Assembly: GCA_938015425.1 (NCBI GenBank)
Contig: CALLPQ010000049.1
Location: 1-44,628, forward strand
Direction: 5' to 3'
From: an uncultured Parvularculaceae bacterium
GTDB taxonomy: Bacteria > Pseudomonadota > Alphaproteobacteria > Caulobacterales > Parvularculaceae
Length of the DNA stretch: 44,628 bases
In this document: positions 1 to 8,574 of the stretch, one piece after another
Layout: every line of letters starts with the position of its first letter
Position numbering within the stretch: the first letter of the stretch is position 1
The notes under the pieces: model-generated
What the model saw: only the letters and a program-made list of their open reading frames with translations
Database searches by the model: none
Told to the model about the DNA's origin: nothing
Position numbers and translations under genes: made by a program

Positions 1-1
1 G

Positions 2-196
2 GTCTCGAGCTTCGAACGCTGCTCGGTGAGCGGTGCGAACGGGGCCTACACGGTGACCGGTCTTCGCACCGGGAACTACCGGGTTGCCTTCGATGGGGGA
101 GCGCGTTGCTACCTCGGACAGACGAACTGTGCGAACGCCACGCCCGTCGGCGTCGTCGCTCCGTTCGGTCGCACCTTCATCAACGGCGAATTGTGA
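2..196 (+). CDS. 3' end of a secreted protein with a carboxypeptidase-regulatory-like repeat (partial)
   Basis: The second frame is open from the window edge to TGA at 194-196 and gives about 64 residues. The stretch with G-A-Y-T-V-x-G-L then G-x-Y-x-V-x-F is the usual signature of a carboxypeptidase-regulatory-like or SpaA/Cna-B type beta-sandwich, found in cell-surface and secreted proteins. Three cysteines are present, two of them in a short CYLGQTNC segment. The gene is cut by the window start, so its full architecture is unknown. Its high GC differs from everything after about position 600, so it probably does not belong to the alphaproteobacterial replicon that makes up the rest of the window. 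A strong hairpin terminator follows 28 bases after the stop. Confidence 0.55.
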   Translation, partial: VSSFERCSVSGANGAYTVTGLRTGNYRVAFDGGARCYLGQTNCANATPVGVVAPFGRTFINGEL

Positions 197-223
197 CCCT
201 GGACACCATCAAGACCTGACCGG

Positions 224-246
224 AAGCGCCCCGAAACGGGGCGCTT
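224..246 (+). terminator. Rho-independent terminator hairpin
   Basis: A perfect 10-bp stem (224-233 with 237-246) closes a 3-base AAA loop. The stem is GC-rich in its core and ends in TT, followed by TCGCCG and a weak T content. It lies just after the stop of the first partial gene. It is symmetrical and could work in both directions. Confidence 0.7.
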
Positions 247-381
247 TCGCCGTTTTCGGCCGGTCGACCGGGGTGTTTCGGCCCCCCTTGATTGGTCAAT
301 TCGTCGCGCGTCGATGGGCCTTTTGACCGTTGTTGGTACAGGCTGCATCACCCCCTTGCGGCGTGAGCCGATCGAGTTTGC

Positions 382-597
382 ATGGCTGATAGCAACACAC
401 CTGTGCCCTCACATCGGGGCCTTCGTCGTGGATGGGCAGCACTTGCCGCAATCCTCGCCGTGACCCTCGCCTCGCTGCCGTTCGCATCGACCGGCGCCGA
501 CGCCCAATCCGACAGCAACCCCGATGAAACCGTCGTGGTCGCATCGAATGCCGTGGCGGTTGCATCGCCCGCGACCCCGGGGCTGTGCCGCCGCTGC
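382..597 (+). CDS. 5' end of an exported protein, truncated at the composition junction
   Basis: The ATG at 382 opens about 72 residues of coherent GC-rich coding sequence. There is a basic N-terminus (HRGLRRGW), a hydrophobic core of about 20 residues rich in Ala, Leu and Val, and an A-x-A-type cleavage region (GADAQ), so a signal peptide is clear. The mature part starts with an acidic, Ser/Asn/Pro segment followed by Val/Ala-rich sequence. I do not recognise the family. The reading frame continues past about 597 only into unrelated residues and stops at 613-615, exactly where GC content and codon style change. The gene is therefore cut by the junction. The style (high GC, signal peptide followed by a low-complexity linker) would suit an actinobacterium, but this is an impression, not a demonstrated assignment. 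Confidence 0.5.
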
Positions 598-599
598 CG

Positions 600-836
600 A
601 AGATTCGGGCTTTAGAATGTGCCATTGAGCCGATTGTTTGGGATGGCCGTTTCGAAATCGTGATGGGCTTGGATCGCGGGTCTAATTTCAAAGGCGGCTC
701 TAACCCAATCGCTGCTTCGCCGCTTGCGCGCGCCGGATTTCCGATGTTCGAAAACGAACACGCTTTGTTGAGATGCCTTGTCGGTGAACGGCTTGATAGC
801 GTAAAAAACGTTTTAGGGCATGAAAATTGCGTCTGA
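600..836 (+). CDS. tilS: tRNA(Ile)-lysidine synthase, C-terminal fragment (5' truncated)
   Basis: About 78 residues are open to TGA at 834-836. The segment P-I-V-W-D-G-R-F-E-I resembles the WDGRF motif of the C-terminal part of alphaproteobacterial TilS, and the later A-R-A-G-F-P-M-F-E-N-E-H-A-L-L fits the ARAGLP-type stretch near the TilS end. TilS converts the wobble C of tRNA-Ile(CAU) to lysidine in the cytoplasm. The position directly before ftsH is the normal place for tilS in this group, which supports the call. The whole catalytic N-terminal PP-loop domain (SGGxDS) is absent: the sequence before about 600 is from another source. The C-terminal domain is poorly conserved, so the identity rests largely on context. 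Confidence 0.55.
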   Translation, partial: KIRALECAIEPIVWDGRFEIVMGLDRGSNFKGGSNPIAASPLARAGFPMFENEHALLRCLVGERLDSVKNVLGHENCV

Positions 837-922
837 GCGTGTTAAACTATGTCCACAAGGCTCGTATTCGAGCGGTGGTCCCCTATATCTAGCGGGTCGA
901 AATGGTTATGTCAGGATAGACA

Positions 923-2833
923 ATGAATATTCGGAATTTGTCGGTTTATGCGATCATCATTGCGGTTGCGATTGCGTTTATGATGGCTTTGCAGGCCAAT
1001 AGCACGCAGAACATTACGGAGTGGACCTATTCCGAAGTCCGCCAGGGTGCTGTCTCCGGAACCGTTGTCAAAGCCACCGTGGAGAACGACCGAGTGGTGG
1101 GAGAAACGAGCGATGGCACGAAATTTTTCGCCAAAGTGCTCGAAACCGACTTTGAATTCGCAGCCTTTCTCGCCGATAAGGGCGTCGATGTGGACGTGAA
1201 ACCGGCGTCGAGCGGGTTTAATTTTGGCTTTGTCATGATGATGCTCTTTTTCGGCATGATCGGCTTTTTGCTTTATATGCAGTATCGCCAGAGCGGCGGC
1301 GGGGGTGGTCGTGGCGCGATGAATTTCGGAAAATCCCGCGCCAGACTGCTGACCGATAAGCATGGCCGTGTAACTTTCGCTGATGTCGCTGGCGTTGATG
1401 AGGCCAAAGAAGAATTGCAAGAAGTCGTCGAGTTTCTGCAAGACCCCTCAAAATTCCAGCGTCTGGGCGGCAAAATCCCCAAAGGTGCGCTGCTTGTTGG
1501 CCCGCCGGGGACTGGTAAAACGCTGATTGCGCGGGCTGTGGCGGGTGAGGCGAATGTGCCGTTCTTTACGATTTCCGGTTCGGATTTTGTTGAAATGTTT
1601 GTCGGCGTTGGCGCAAGCCGTGTGCGTGATATGTTTGAGCAGGCTAAAAAGAATGCACCCTGCATTATCTTTATTGACGAGATTGATGCGGTGGGCCGAT
1701 CACGCGGGGCCGGTCTTGGCGGCGGAAATGATGAACGCGAACAGACATTAAACCAGCTATTGGTTGAAATGGATGGTTTTGAGTCCAATGAAGGTATTAT
1801 CTTGATCGCGGCCACTAACCGCCCCGATGTGTTGGACCCTGCATTGCTGCGCCCTGGTCGTTTTGACCGTCAGGTCACTGTACCTAATCCTGACGTTATC
1901 GGGCGTGAGAAAATTTTAAACGTACACGGAAAGAAAGTTCCCCTAGCGCCAGATGTGAATTTACGCACTGTTGCCCGCGGTACGCCCGGCTTTTCGGGTG
2001 CTGATTTAGCGAACCTGATTAATGAAGCCGCCTTATTAGCCGCCCGTCGATCCAAGCGATTTGTGACAGCTAAAGAGTTTGATGATGCGCGTGATAAGGT
2101 TTTAATGGGCGCAGAGCGTCGCTCTATGGTGATGACCGAAGGCGAAAAAGAATTAACTGCCTATCACGAGGCAGGCCACGCCATTGTTGGTCTTAGCATG
2201 CCAGGAAGTGATCCGGTTCATAAAGCGACAATCATTCCGCGTGGCCGCGCCCTTGGTATGGTGCAATATCTGCCGGAGCGTGATAAACTTGCCTTTACCT
2301 TGCAGCAAATGAAAGCCCGTATTGCAACAGCAATGGGGGGGCGGGTTGCCGAAGAATTGAAATTTGGTAAGGAGCAGGTTACCTCGGGGGCATCCTCCGA
2401 TATTGATCATGCGACAAAAATCGCCAGAGCGATGGTGACCCAATATGGTCTTTCTGAAAAATTAGGGCCGATTGCCTATTCAGAAGATGATGGAGAAGTT
2501 TTTCTGGGCCAATCTATTGGCCGGACGAAATCAATCTCCGCTGAAACGGCTAAAATGATTGAAGATGAAATCAAGCGGTTTGTGACGGATGGGTATGAGA
2601 AAGCCCGGGAGATTTTAACCGAGCGCAACAAAGAATGGGAAGCCTTGTCCCAAGCTTTATTGGAATATGAAACCCTAACGGGGGATGAAATTAATACCTT
2701 GTTGAAGGGTGAAAAAATAGTCCGCGAAGACCCTAATGATAGTGGTGATCATATCCCCCCAAGTTCTGTGCCGACAATTGGCGATGATGCCAGTGGTGTT
2801 GGAACATTAGATCCAAAGCCCCAAGGGGTTTAA
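923..2833 (+). CDS. ftsH: ATP-dependent zinc metalloprotease FtsH
   Basis: A membrane-anchored AAA+ protease of 636 residues, the usual length for the family, which extracts and degrades membrane and regulatory proteins. There are two N-terminal membrane helices (about 7-24 and 101-120) flanking a small periplasmic domain. Walker A GPPGTGKT lies at 193-200, Walker B IIFIDEID at 248-255 and the second region of homology RPGRFDR at 310-316. The zinc-binding HEAGH lies at 415-419. All key residues are intact. The start is set by AGGA at 913-916, 6 bases before the ATG. The tail (about 600-636) is Pro/Gly/Asp-rich and probably disordered. It sits in the conserved order tilS-ftsH-folP-glmM, and a hairpin terminator separates it from folP. 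Confidence 0.97.
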   Translation: MNIRNLSVYAIIIAVAIAFMMALQANSTQNITEWTYSEVRQGAVSGTVVKATVENDRVVGETSDGTKFFAKVLETDFEFAAFLADKGVDVDVKPASSGFNFGFVMMMLFFGMIGFLLYMQYRQSGGGGGRGAMNFGKSRARLLTDKHGRVTFADVAGVDEAKEELQEVVEFLQDPSKFQRLGGKIPKGALLVGPPGTGKTLIARAVAGEANVPFFTISGSDFVEMFVGVGASRVRDMFEQAKKNAPCIIFIDEIDAVGRSRGAGLGGGNDEREQTLNQLLVEMDGFESNEGIILIAATNRPDVLDPALLRPGRFDRQVTVPNPDVIGREKILNVHGKKVPLAPDVNLRTVARGTPGFSGADLANLINEAALLAARRSKRFVTAKEFDDARDKVLMGAERRSMVMTEGEKELTAYHEAGHAIVGLSMPGSDPVHKATIIPRGRALGMVQYLPERDKLAFTLQQMKARIATAMGGRVAEELKFGKEQVTSGASSDIDHATKIARAMVTQYGLSEKLGPIAYSEDDGEVFLGQSIGRTKSISAETAKMIEDEIKRFVTDGYEKAREILTERNKEWEALSQALLEYETLTGDEINTLLKGEKIVREDPNDSGDHIPPSSVPTIGDDASGVGTLDPKPQGV

Positions 2834-2867
2834 AAGATTTAATACGGATTTATATAAATCTATCAGT

Positions 2868-2897
2868 AAGACCCGGTTCTTTGTGATCCGGGTTTTA
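2868..2897 (+). terminator. Terminator after ftsH
   Basis: The stem AAGACCCGG (2868-2876) pairs with CCGGGTTTT (2888-2896) around an 11-base loop, including one G-T pair, and runs into TTTTATT. It lies 35 bases after the ftsH stop and just before folP, so folP may depend on read-through or on its own start signals. Confidence 0.65.
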
Positions 2898-2918
2898 TTG
2901 TAAGGGTAGAATGATTAT

Positions 2919-3767
2919 ATGAAGCAGCTTGTTCCTATGTTCAATAGTCCTAAAATTATGGGTATCGTGAACGTAACCCCTGATTCCTTTTCTGATGGCG
3001 GGCATTTTTATGATACTGACAAGGCTATTGATCACGCTGTGTCGCTGGTGATGCAAGGAGCCGATATTCTGGATATTGGCGGGGAGTCGACGAGGCCGGG
3101 TGCTGATTTTGTAAGTGAAGATGATGAGCTCTGCAGGGTTCTGCCGGTCATTGAAGGGTTGGTAAAAATCACCAAATGCCCCATTTCCATCGATACACGT
3201 AAACCCGAAGTGGCCAAAGCAGCCATTGAAGCCGGGGCCAGCCTTTGGAATGATGTGTCAGGTTTGACATTTGTAAACGAGAGCCCATCCCTTGCGAAGC
3301 AGTTAGGGTGTGACATTGTCTTGATGCATGCGCAAGGGACACCGCAAACCATGCAAGATAATCCACAGTATAAGGATGTTGTTCAAGATGTCATAGTATG
3401 GTTCAAGGAACGGATAGAGGTTTGCACGGCACAGGGTATTGCAAAAGAAAAAATTATCCTTGATCCGGGCATCGGGTTTGGAAAAACCACAGCGCATAAT
3501 TTATCGCTCATCGCGAATTTAGACCAGATAAAAGCGTTGGGCTTTCCGGTTCTGTTCGGGGCTTCGCGAAAGCGGTTTATCGGGGCGGTTAGCTCCGTTT
3601 CCTCATCAAAGCCGGAAGGGGATAAGCCAAACCGTTTGGGTGGGTCGCTGGCGGCGGCTTTATATGCTGCGCAACAGGGGGCTGATATTATCCGCGTACA
3701 TGATGTGATGGAGACAAAACAAGCCTTGGAGCTTATTGGCGCGATTACACAAGAGAAAGATTTATAA
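2919..3767 (+). CDS. folP: Dihydropteroate synthase
   Basis: Condenses p-aminobenzoate with hydroxymethyl-dihydropterin diphosphate to give dihydropteroate in folate synthesis; this is the sulfonamide target. The 282-residue TIM barrel shows the first pterin-binding signature around residues 14-27 (GIVNVTPDSFSDGG), then DIGGESTRPGA, the SIDT loop, NDVSGL, the DPGIGFGK loop and a GASRKRFIG segment, all in the expected order. The end I-R-V-H-D-V is also typical. The ATG at 2919 has only a moderate ribosome site (TAAGGG, 2900-2905) with long spacing. The internal ATG at 2937 (MFNSPKIMG) is an alternative that would remove six residues. It lies between ftsH and glmM, the usual alphaproteobacterial order. 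Confidence 0.96.
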   Translation: MKQLVPMFNSPKIMGIVNVTPDSFSDGGHFYDTDKAIDHAVSLVMQGADILDIGGESTRPGADFVSEDDELCRVLPVIEGLVKITKCPISIDTRKPEVAKAAIEAGASLWNDVSGLTFVNESPSLAKQLGCDIVLMHAQGTPQTMQDNPQYKDVVQDVIVWFKERIEVCTAQGIAKEKIILDPGIGFGKTTAHNLSLIANLDQIKALGFPVLFGASRKRFIGAVSSVSSSKPEGDKPNRLGGSLAAALYAAQQGADIIRVHDVMETKQALELIGAITQEKDL

Positions 3768-4158
3768 GGGGCTGACGGATAGGTCTTTAAAAGCTTGGGC
3801 GGGCCCATAAAACCGTGGAATTGGTAATCAAATACCGGTAAACATTTTCAGCAGGCTGTAAATCAGACGTTTATTTCACTAATTTCATGCGATTTCGGCT
3901 CTATCGCTTTAAAGTAAGAGCTTGAGAGGTACCGAGTTGGGGCAAACTGAGTCAGACCCATAGTTTGTTATATCTTGTCTCGCCTTTTCGGTTAGGCTCT
4001 TAATCGTAGTTTTATGGCAGGATAGAGACTATTTTATGAGAATATTAAAAATAGATTGATACGTTTATTCGAATACACCGATTAAATATTTTATGGTATG
4101 CGAAAGACTGATAAAGACTTATGTTTAATCATAATATGACCGCTATAAGGGTAAAGAG
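3768..4158. other. Intergenic gap with no recognisable gene
   Basis: These 391 bases separate folP and glmM. No open frame looks coding, no tRNA-like cloverleaf and no strong hairpin with a T-run is visible. The second half (about 4030-4130) is very AT-rich and could hold the glmM promoter, but I cannot point to a convincing -35/-10 pair. An AAGGG at about 4147 and an AAAGAG just before 4159 can serve as ribosome sites for glmM. Confidence 0.5.
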
Positions 4159-5541
4159 ATGGCTAAAGAAGATAATGACGTAAAAGCGCAAACAGTAACC
4201 AAACGTCATATTTTTGGAACTGACGGGGTCCGCGGCCTTGCAAATGCTGGCACTTTAACCCCTGAAGGGATGATGCGTCTTGGTAAAGCTGTTGGCCGTG
4301 TGTTTCGTAATGGTGAACATCGCCACCGTGTTGTGATCGGTAAAGACACCCGACTATCCGGTTATATGATTGAACCAGCTTTAACAGCGGGCTTCGCGGC
4401 TTCCGGTATGGATGTGTTTTTGCTGGGGCCCCTGCCGACACCTGCTATGGCGATGCTAACCCGTTCTTTAAGGGCTGACTTAGGGGTAATGATTTCTGCG
4501 TCTCATAATCTGTACCATGATAATGGTGTGAAATTTTTCGGGCCTGACGGGTTTAAATTGTCTGATGAAACGGAAGCCGAAATTGAACGATTGATGATGC
4601 AGGATGCAAATGAGGGTCTTTCCGGTGCGGCGGACCTTGGTCGTGTCCAAAGGATTGATGATGCAGGGGCGCGATATATCGAGTTTGCAAAAAACACTTT
4701 GCCTCGCTCTCTTTCTTTGGAAGGCCTAAGGGTTGTTGTGGATTGTGCCAATGGCGCTGGCTATAAAGTTGCCCCCACTGTTTTGTGGGAATTAGGCGCG
4801 GATGTTAAATCAATTGGTGTGGAACCCAATGGCTTTAATATAAACCGTCAATGCGGATCAACTTCTACAAAGGCTATGCAAGAGGCTGTTCTTGAATATC
4901 GCGCTGATATTGGTATTGCCCTTGATGGGGATGCTGACCGTGTCATCATCAGTGATGAAAAAGGTAATATTATTGATGGCGACCAGATTATGGCATTGAT
5001 TGCCAATTCATGGGCAAAATCAGGTAAGCTTAAAGGTGGCGGAATTGTCTCGACTGTGATGTCTAATCTTGGCTTTGAAAAATTTTTAGAGACCCAAAAT
5101 ATAGAGTTTGTACGTACCAAAGTGGGCGACCGCTATGTGGTGGAAGCGATGCGGGCAAAAGGCATGAATATTGGCGGGGAGCCATCAGGCCATGTAATAT
5201 TAAGTGATTATGCGACAACAGGGGACGGGTTGGTGACGGCGTTGCAGGTCTTGTCTGTTGTGGCTACAGAAGGGGTGAAAGTTTCACAAGCATGTCATTT
5301 GTTTGATCCCTATCCGCAAATATTAAAAAACGTTCGCTTTACGGAAGATAACCCTTTATTGGCTGATAGTGTTAAGCAAGCGATTGATGAAGGTAAAGCG
5401 CGGTTGGGGGATAGCGGCCGCTTGGTGATTAGAGAATCAGGCACCGAACCTTTAATTCGTGTTATGGCTGAAGGACCTGAAATGGATTTGGTCAATGAGG
5501 TTGTTGACCATATTTGTGAGGCCATTAAAAAAGTCATCTAA
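4159..5541 (+). CDS. glmM: Phosphoglucosamine mutase
   Basis: Interconverts glucosamine-6-phosphate and glucosamine-1-phosphate, the step leading to UDP-GlcNAc for peptidoglycan and lipopolysaccharide. The 460 residues carry FGTDGVRG at 19-26, the phosphoserine loop ISASHN at 112-117 (catalytic Ser115), the metal loop DGDADR at 256-261, the sugar-binding GGEPSGH at 339-345 and the phosphate-binding RESGTEP at 425-431. All four conserved sites are present. The N-terminus is about 13-15 residues longer than the common start near KRHIFGTDG, giving a polar leader. The start at 4159 is the only suitable ATG after the AAGGG site. The thiD start follows 25 bases after the stop, so the two are probably co-transcribed. 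Confidence 0.97.
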   Translation: MAKEDNDVKAQTVTKRHIFGTDGVRGLANAGTLTPEGMMRLGKAVGRVFRNGEHRHRVVIGKDTRLSGYMIEPALTAGFAASGMDVFLLGPLPTPAMAMLTRSLRADLGVMISASHNLYHDNGVKFFGPDGFKLSDETEAEIERLMMQDANEGLSGAADLGRVQRIDDAGARYIEFAKNTLPRSLSLEGLRVVVDCANGAGYKVAPTVLWELGADVKSIGVEPNGFNINRQCGSTSTKAMQEAVLEYRADIGIALDGDADRVIISDEKGNIIDGDQIMALIANSWAKSGKLKGGGIVSTVMSNLGFEKFLETQNIEFVRTKVGDRYVVEAMRAKGMNIGGEPSGHVILSDYATTGDGLVTALQVLSVVATEGVKVSQACHLFDPYPQILKNVRFTEDNPLLADSVKQAIDEGKARLGDSGRLVIRESGTEPLIRVMAEGPEMDLVNEVVDHICEAIKKVI

Positions 5542-5566
5542 CCTAGTATATACAAGGAGCTTGTTG

Positions 5567-6460
5567 GTGAAAGGCCGTGTTCTTATTATTGCTGGCTCTG
5601 ACCCTTCTGGCGGTGCCGGCATTCAAGCCGACATTAAGACGGTCACGGCCCTTGGGGGATATGCCATGACTGCGATAACCGCCCTTACTGTGCAGGATAC
5701 CCAAGGTGTTTATGATATTGTTCCGGTTGCGCCTGATATCATCAGTAAGCAAATTAAAACGGTTATTCGTGATATTGGCGTAGATGCCATCAAGATTGGC
5801 ATGATCGGAAGCGTTATAGCGGGGGAGGCTATTTTATCAGGCCTGTTTGATGCCGGCATTGTTTATGACCAAGGCCTATTTCAAACCCAAAAACGTGATG
5901 GGGAGATGATCCCTTTGGTGCTTGATCCGGTATTGGCAGCCACAAGCGGCGACCGGTTAACGGACGGCGATGATAGTAATGCTAAAGACGGGACAGAGCT
6001 TGGCCCAAATAGCGTGGAAGAATTGATCCTCCATAAATTATTACCGCTTTCTTATCTGATTACCCCCAATATTCCTGAAGCGGAAATATTATGTGATCTC
6101 AAAATTAAAGCGGAAGATGATCAACGTGTAGCGGGCCGAAAGTTAGTGGAAGGCGGGGCAAATATTGCTTTGGTTAAGGGCGGGCATGGGCATGGGGAAA
6201 CGATTATTGATATGATGATTGCCCATGATACTGTGATGAGGTTCGAAAACCCAAGGCTTCACTCTAGTGCAACCCATGGTACGGGGTGCACTTTATCAAC
6301 GGCAATCGCCACCGGATTGGCGCTCAATTTGCCCGTTGAAACGGTAATAGAATGCGCTATTTCCTTTGTACGCAAAGGAATTGAAACCGCACCAGGGTTT
6401 GGCGCGGGGCATGGGCCGTTAAATCATGGTCATTCCATACAATCATTTTGGTCGATATAG
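5567..6460 (+). CDS. thiD: Hydroxymethylpyrimidine (phosphate) kinase
   Basis: Phosphorylates HMP and HMP-phosphate for thiamine diphosphate synthesis or salvage; a ribokinase-fold enzyme of 297 residues, slightly longer than the usual 260-270. The N-terminal IIAGSDPSGGAGIQADIKT, the MTAITALTVQDTQGV segment, the LDPV..ATSGDRL motif, TPN.PEAE and the C-terminal anion hole HGTGCTLSTAIA are all present. The start is GTG at 5567: AAGGAG at 5554-5559 is 7 bases upstream and the encoded V-K-G-R-V-L-I-I-A-G fits the family N-terminus. The frame remains open farther upstream inside glmM, but that part is not ThiD-like. Extra length comes from a polar insertion of about 15 residues (near DGDDSNAKDG) after the SGDRL motif. 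Confidence 0.93.
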   Translation: MKGRVLIIAGSDPSGGAGIQADIKTVTALGGYAMTAITALTVQDTQGVYDIVPVAPDIISKQIKTVIRDIGVDAIKIGMIGSVIAGEAILSGLFDAGIVYDQGLFQTQKRDGEMIPLVLDPVLAATSGDRLTDGDDSNAKDGTELGPNSVEELILHKLLPLSYLITPNIPEAEILCDLKIKAEDDQRVAGRKLVEGGANIALVKGGHGHGETIIDMMIAHDTVMRFENPRLHSSATHGTGCTLSTAIATGLALNLPVETVIECAISFVRKGIETAPGFGAGHGPLNHGHSIQSFWSI

Positions 6461-6499
6461 TCGTTTTCAGCTATAGTGATATTTCGGGAAGGGAGAAAA

Positions 6500-7438
6500 A
6501 TGAGCGATTATCGTTTTCAAACGTGGGATATTTTCACAAAAGATAAATTTGCGGGGAACCCTTTAGCAATTGTCTTTGACCATGAAAGTAAAAATAATCT
6601 CTCTACAGATAAAATGCAAACCATTGCCGCTGAATTTAATTTGTCGGAAACCGTTTTTATTCAAACGCCGAAAGATCAAGCCTGCCATGGGCGTCTTCGC
6701 ATTTTTACGCCCGAGTTTGAGCTCCCTTTTGCGGGTCACCCAACGGTTGGGGCCTCATTAGCGATTGCCCAATCTTTAAGAAATAAGTCTTTAAGCATTG
6801 AAGAGAAATTAATGCTTGAATTGCGGGCGGGCCTGTTTGCTGTAGAAACCCATCACGAGAATAATCAAGCTTATGCAAAGTTTTCTAACCCCAATCTGCC
6901 AGTTTTTATTCATGAGGCGCTTGATAAGGATTTATTGGCCAAGGCAGTGGGGTTGCGCGCTGATGAGATTGCCAATGGAGACCATCAACCAAGGCGATGC
7001 GGCAGTGGCGGCGTTGATTATATTTATATTCATGGGGAGATGGATGCCGTTCAACGAGCGAGATTGAACAGTTCTGCTTGGGAGGCATTGGACTTGAATG
7101 GGGCGGTTGGAATTTACCTTTATACCAAAGGGGGTGTTCATCATAATACAGATTATCACGTGCGCATGTTTGCCCCCAGTGCTGGTGTACCTGAAGATCC
7201 TGCTACGGGGTCTGCTGCCGCCGGTTTTCCGGCGCAAATCGCTATTGCTGATCAATGGCATAAAATAAAAGGCCAAAAACGCCACGAATGGCAAATAGAA
7301 CAGGGTTTTGAAATGGGCCGCCCCAGTTTTATTAATATGGAGATTGATTGCAGAGAAGGTGAAATTGATGCGGTTTCTATTGGGGGGTACGGGGTGCAGG
7401 TGAGTGAAGGGGTTTTGAAGCTATCGGCTGAAGATTGA
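6500..7438 (+). CDS. PhzF-family isomerase-like protein
   Basis: A cytoplasmic protein of 312 residues with the two-domain DapF/PhzF fold. The start F-Q-T-W-D-I-F-T, then F-A-G-N-P-L-A-I-V, then N-L-S-E-T-V-F with the likely general acid/base Glu at residue 50, the F-T-P-x-x-E-L-P-F-A-G-H-P-T-V-G block and the later G-x-P-E-D-P-A-T-G-S-A are the family hallmarks. Outside phenazine operons these proteins are isomerase or epimerase-like enzymes of mostly unknown substrate, and no phenazine genes are near. The start at 6500 is preferred over an upstream in-frame ATG at 6476 because GGAAGGGAG (6487-6495) lies 4 bases before it and the product then begins like its relatives. Confidence 0.9.
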   Translation: MSDYRFQTWDIFTKDKFAGNPLAIVFDHESKNNLSTDKMQTIAAEFNLSETVFIQTPKDQACHGRLRIFTPEFELPFAGHPTVGASLAIAQSLRNKSLSIEEKLMLELRAGLFAVETHHENNQAYAKFSNPNLPVFIHEALDKDLLAKAVGLRADEIANGDHQPRRCGSGGVDYIYIHGEMDAVQRARLNSSAWEALDLNGAVGIYLYTKGGVHHNTDYHVRMFAPSAGVPEDPATGSAAAGFPAQIAIADQWHKIKGQKRHEWQIEQGFEMGRPSFINMEIDCREGEIDAVSIGGYGVQVSEGVLKLSAED

Positions 7439-7454
7439 CGGTGACGGTGAAAAA

Positions 7455-8405
7455 TTATCTTTTACGAATATTGGTTTGACTAATGATCAGCCCCGTAATG
7501 ATGACCGCTAAAGCAATAAACACATTTAAAGATAATCGTTCATGAAATAAAATGGCCCCTAAAATAATGGCCCAAACAGGGGTTAAATAGTTTGAATATG
7601 ACATAAACCCGGCCCCCATACGTTGAATGATAATTACAATAATGATAGCCCCTAAAGCCGTGGGAAGAAGCCCAAGAGCAAGAACACTTGCTATACTGAC
7701 AAAACTCCATTGATCATATTGCCATGATACTAAAAATAAAGCAGGGGTGGCGGTAACGGCCGCCGATAGTAATAATCCGGCAGAAAAAATACGGGGGCGT
7801 ATTTCGGGGGCGCGGCGCACGATAACAGCGCTTGTGGCATATAATAAAGTCGCTAAAACAAGGGCCAGTTGCGCATAAATTACCGTGTGAGAAAATTCAG
7901 TTGTGCCAAGACCCTCTTTAAGGGCAGGGGCCATTAAAATAATAACCCCGATAAAGCCAAGCAAAAACCCCGTTAGCTTTTTACCCGTTAATGCCTCGCC
8001 CGCGAAAAGGGCCGCAAGCCCCAAAGTCCAAATAGGCATTAGCGCCATGTAAACCCCTGCCAATCCACTGGGGACATATTGCTGCGCCCATGGAAAAAGA
8101 AAGAAGGGGAGTGTGTTGCCGATAGACCCGACACCAATCATATATTTCCAGATCGGGTTAATGTTTTTCTTTTTGTTCTTAAGAATAATAAAAGCGGGGA
8201 AGCGCCGACCCGTCGCAACCATAAAAACCAGAAGGGCGATCGTTGCAACCCATAAACGCCCAACCGCAATAATAACCGGGGGCATGGTGAGTAAAGCCGT
8301 TTTGATGAGTGCAAATGAAGACCCACCGATGAGAATAATACTGACTAATAAAAGCCAGTCATAGAGATGGGGGGTGTTACTTTGGGTGTTTTGAGGTTTT
8401 TGCAT
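7455..8405 (-). CDS. EamA/DMT-family transporter
   Basis: An inner-membrane protein of 316 residues with about ten hydrophobic helices arranged as two EamA repeats, the layout of drug/metabolite transporters. The first repeat begins near W-L-L-L-V-S-I-I-L-I-G-G-S-S-F-A-L-I-K, followed by the typical P-P-V-I-I-A-V-G-R segment and G-L-A-G-V-Y-M-A-L-M-P-I-W-T in helix 4. The second repeat contains T-A-L-G-A-I-I-I-V-I-I-I-Q and S-Y-S-N-Y-L-T-P-V-W-A-I-I-L-G. The substrate cannot be read from the sequence; relatives export amino acids or other metabolites. It is on the reverse strand between two forward genes and shares a 169-base divergent gap with the DUF3445 gene. Confidence 0.9.
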   Translation of the reverse strand: MQKPQNTQSNTPHLYDWLLLVSIILIGGSSFALIKTALLTMPPVIIAVGRLWVATIALLVFMVATGRRFPAFIILKNKKKNINPIWKYMIGVGSIGNTLPFFLFPWAQQYVPSGLAGVYMALMPIWTLGLAALFAGEALTGKKLTGFLLGFIGVIILMAPALKEGLGTTEFSHTVIYAQLALVLATLLYATSAVIVRRAPEIRPRIFSAGLLLSAAVTATPALFLVSWQYDQWSFVSIASVLALGLLPTALGAIIIVIIIQRMGAGFMSYSNYLTPVWAIILGAILFHERLSLNVFIALAVIITGLIISQTNIRKR

Positions 8406-8574
8406 TTTAAAGTCACTAAACGTGTTGTGAAATCTGCGTTGGAACAGGCTCTAACCCTTATCAGGTTTTTGCAATGGTAAAAGCTTTTAATTGTTTATTG
8501 GACCATCCGTTTAGGGTTATTGTGATCAAAATTATATTTGTCGCATTTAATAGGGAATTGATTTGAGAAGGTAT

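Noticed and set aside
911-1441. Long reverse-strand open frames across ftsH (also across nuoL at 37594-38076 and thoroughly through serA and metG)
   Set aside because: They are antisense shadows of strongly conserved genes and show no family features or ribosome sites.
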